From Phycisphaerales bacterium (GTDB lineage: Bacteria > Planctomycetota > Phycisphaerae > Phycisphaerales > SM1A02), in contig DOVP01000257.1 in NCBI GenBank assembly GCA_003520025.1, forward strand, positions 7,064 through 12,694: DNA of 5,631 nt, in the 5' to 3' direction. The position numbers were made by a program, and so were the translations under genes. How positions within the stretch are numbered: position 1 is the first letter of the stretch; each line of letters starts with the position of its first letter. A model generated the notes under the pieces. The model ran no database searches. It was given only the letters and a program-made list of their open reading frames with translations, and had not been told where the DNA came from. Below are positions 5,206 to 5,631 of this stretch, one piece after another.

Positions 5206-5559
5206 TCATGTCCCCGCCGTCGTGCGATCCGATGCTGGCCCATCGCCGGTGTTGAGTAGACCGGTTGGCTCAAAAAGTAGTACGGCGCACTCCGCATCGG
5301 CGACTGGCCGGTGTTCGACATTTCGCGGTACGACGATCATGTGGCCTTCATGGACTTCGACCACGCGATCACGAAACTCCATGTTGAACGAACCTTTCAG
5401 CACCAGAAACATCTCGTCGGCGTCACTGTGAGTATGCCAATCGAATGCGCCTGAGAACTTGGCGATTTTTACATCTTGTCCATTCAGGCTGGCGATGATT
5501 CGAGGAGACCAGTGGTCATTGAAGAGCGAGAGTTTGTGATCGATATTGATACATTCCAT
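5206..5559 (-). CDS. Small single-domain cupin protein
   Basis: This 117-residue protein is a single cupin barrel and is complete. Motif 1 is G37-x4-H42-x-H44-x4-E49-x6-G56 and motif 2 is G72-x5-P78-x4-H83. Together His42, His44, Glu49 and His83 give the usual metal site. The closing block LLFEPTGLLNTGD (95-107) is typical of a widespread family of about 115 residues with no settled function. The motif says metal-binding beta-barrel, not which reaction, so isomerase, dioxygenase or sensor roles are all possible. I start at the ATG 5559-5557; the frame extends to a TTG at 5586-5584, which adds nine residues unlike the family. No ribosome-binding site is visible. The gene begins 35 nt past the repeat hairpin at the right edge, so it either has its own promoter there or depends on readthrough. 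Confidence 0.88.
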   Translation of the reverse strand: MECINIDHKLSLFNDHWSPRIIASLNGQDVKIAKFSGAFDWHTHSDADEMFLVLKGSFNMEFRDRVVEVHEGHMIVVPRNVEHRPVADAECAVLLFEPTGLLNTGDGPASDRTTAGT

Positions 5560-5589
5560 CTGAGCACGGTACGCAACATTGAGCAATTG

Positions 5590-5631
5590 AACAACAACAC
5601 CCCCGTCAATACGGAGGTGCTGTGGGGTGGT
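5590..5631 (-). repeat. Composite intergenic element, copy 5 (hairpin), cut by the right edge
   Basis: All 42 bases are identical to 2465-2506, and the match is still running when the window ends. It contains the full hairpin: arms 5623-5611 and 5606-5594 on the minus strand, loop 5610-5607. By analogy with copy 3 it should terminate a leftward gene lying beyond 5631. Downstream of it the GCTCAGATGG around the cupin start resembles the box motif. Confidence 0.65.

Noticed and set aside
4787..5431. 214-codon plus-strand open frame overlapping two genes
   Set aside because: It runs out of frame through the end of the acetyltransferase and antisense through the cupin, whose motifs are clear.
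262..5559. A single operon or metabolic cluster
   Set aside because: Neighbouring genes alternate in strand and are separated by promoters and hairpins, so the five complete genes are likely independent units.
1..5631. tRNA, rRNA or riboswitch
   Set aside because: Reading both strands I saw no tRNA-like TTCRA arm with matching stems, no rRNA sequence and no familiar riboswitch core.

Overview
The window looks like a piece of a planctomycete chromosome, most likely of the Phycisphaerae type. The best evidence is that two unrelated secreted enzymes, on opposite strands, both end in a duplicated dockerin-like calcium-binding repeat of the form D-x-N/T-x-D-x-x-V-D-x-x-D-L/I-L-x-x-x-x-x-W-G, finished by a cysteine. 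That C-terminal tail is very common in this group. There is no RNA gene, CRISPR array, transposase or phage gene. This taxonomic placement is an inference from protein style, not from a marker gene.

Layout from left to right: a leftward gene cut by the left edge, with only its promoter, an operator-like dyad and its first codons visible (1-100); a leftward SMP-30/gluconolactonase-like hydrolase (262-1176); a rightward secreted PHB-depolymerase/feruloyl-esterase-like enzyme with a dockerin tail (about 1366-2415); converging on it, a leftward secreted arylsulfotransferase-like beta-propeller protein with a dockerin tail (2520 to about 3899); a rightward protein with two GNAT acetyltransferase domains (about 4050-5093); and converging on that, a small leftward cupin (5206-5559). 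These are single-gene units with alternating strands, not an operon. Three of them (lactonase, esterase, sulfotransferase) could act on sugars, esters and sulfated or aromatic compounds from algal matter, but the sequence does not show them to form one pathway.

The most unusual part is between the genes. Five gaps carry copies of a modular repeat that always has the same polarity (read on the minus strand): a 30-nt hairpin module, a box of about 60 nt, and a promoter whose -35 is embedded in GTTGACYCA. One gap has all three modules, others have two (hairpin+box, hairpin+promoter, box+promoter), and the right edge has a hairpin running out of the window. Two hairpin copies are identical over at least 42 nt. 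The stem is fully paired only as minus-strand RNA, where G-U wobbles replace A-C mismatches. Two of the promoters are TTGACY-17 nt-TCTAAT. A weaker hairpin follows the cupin. I read this as a dispersed intergenic element that delivers terminators and promoters. It is the main candidate for something undescribed here.
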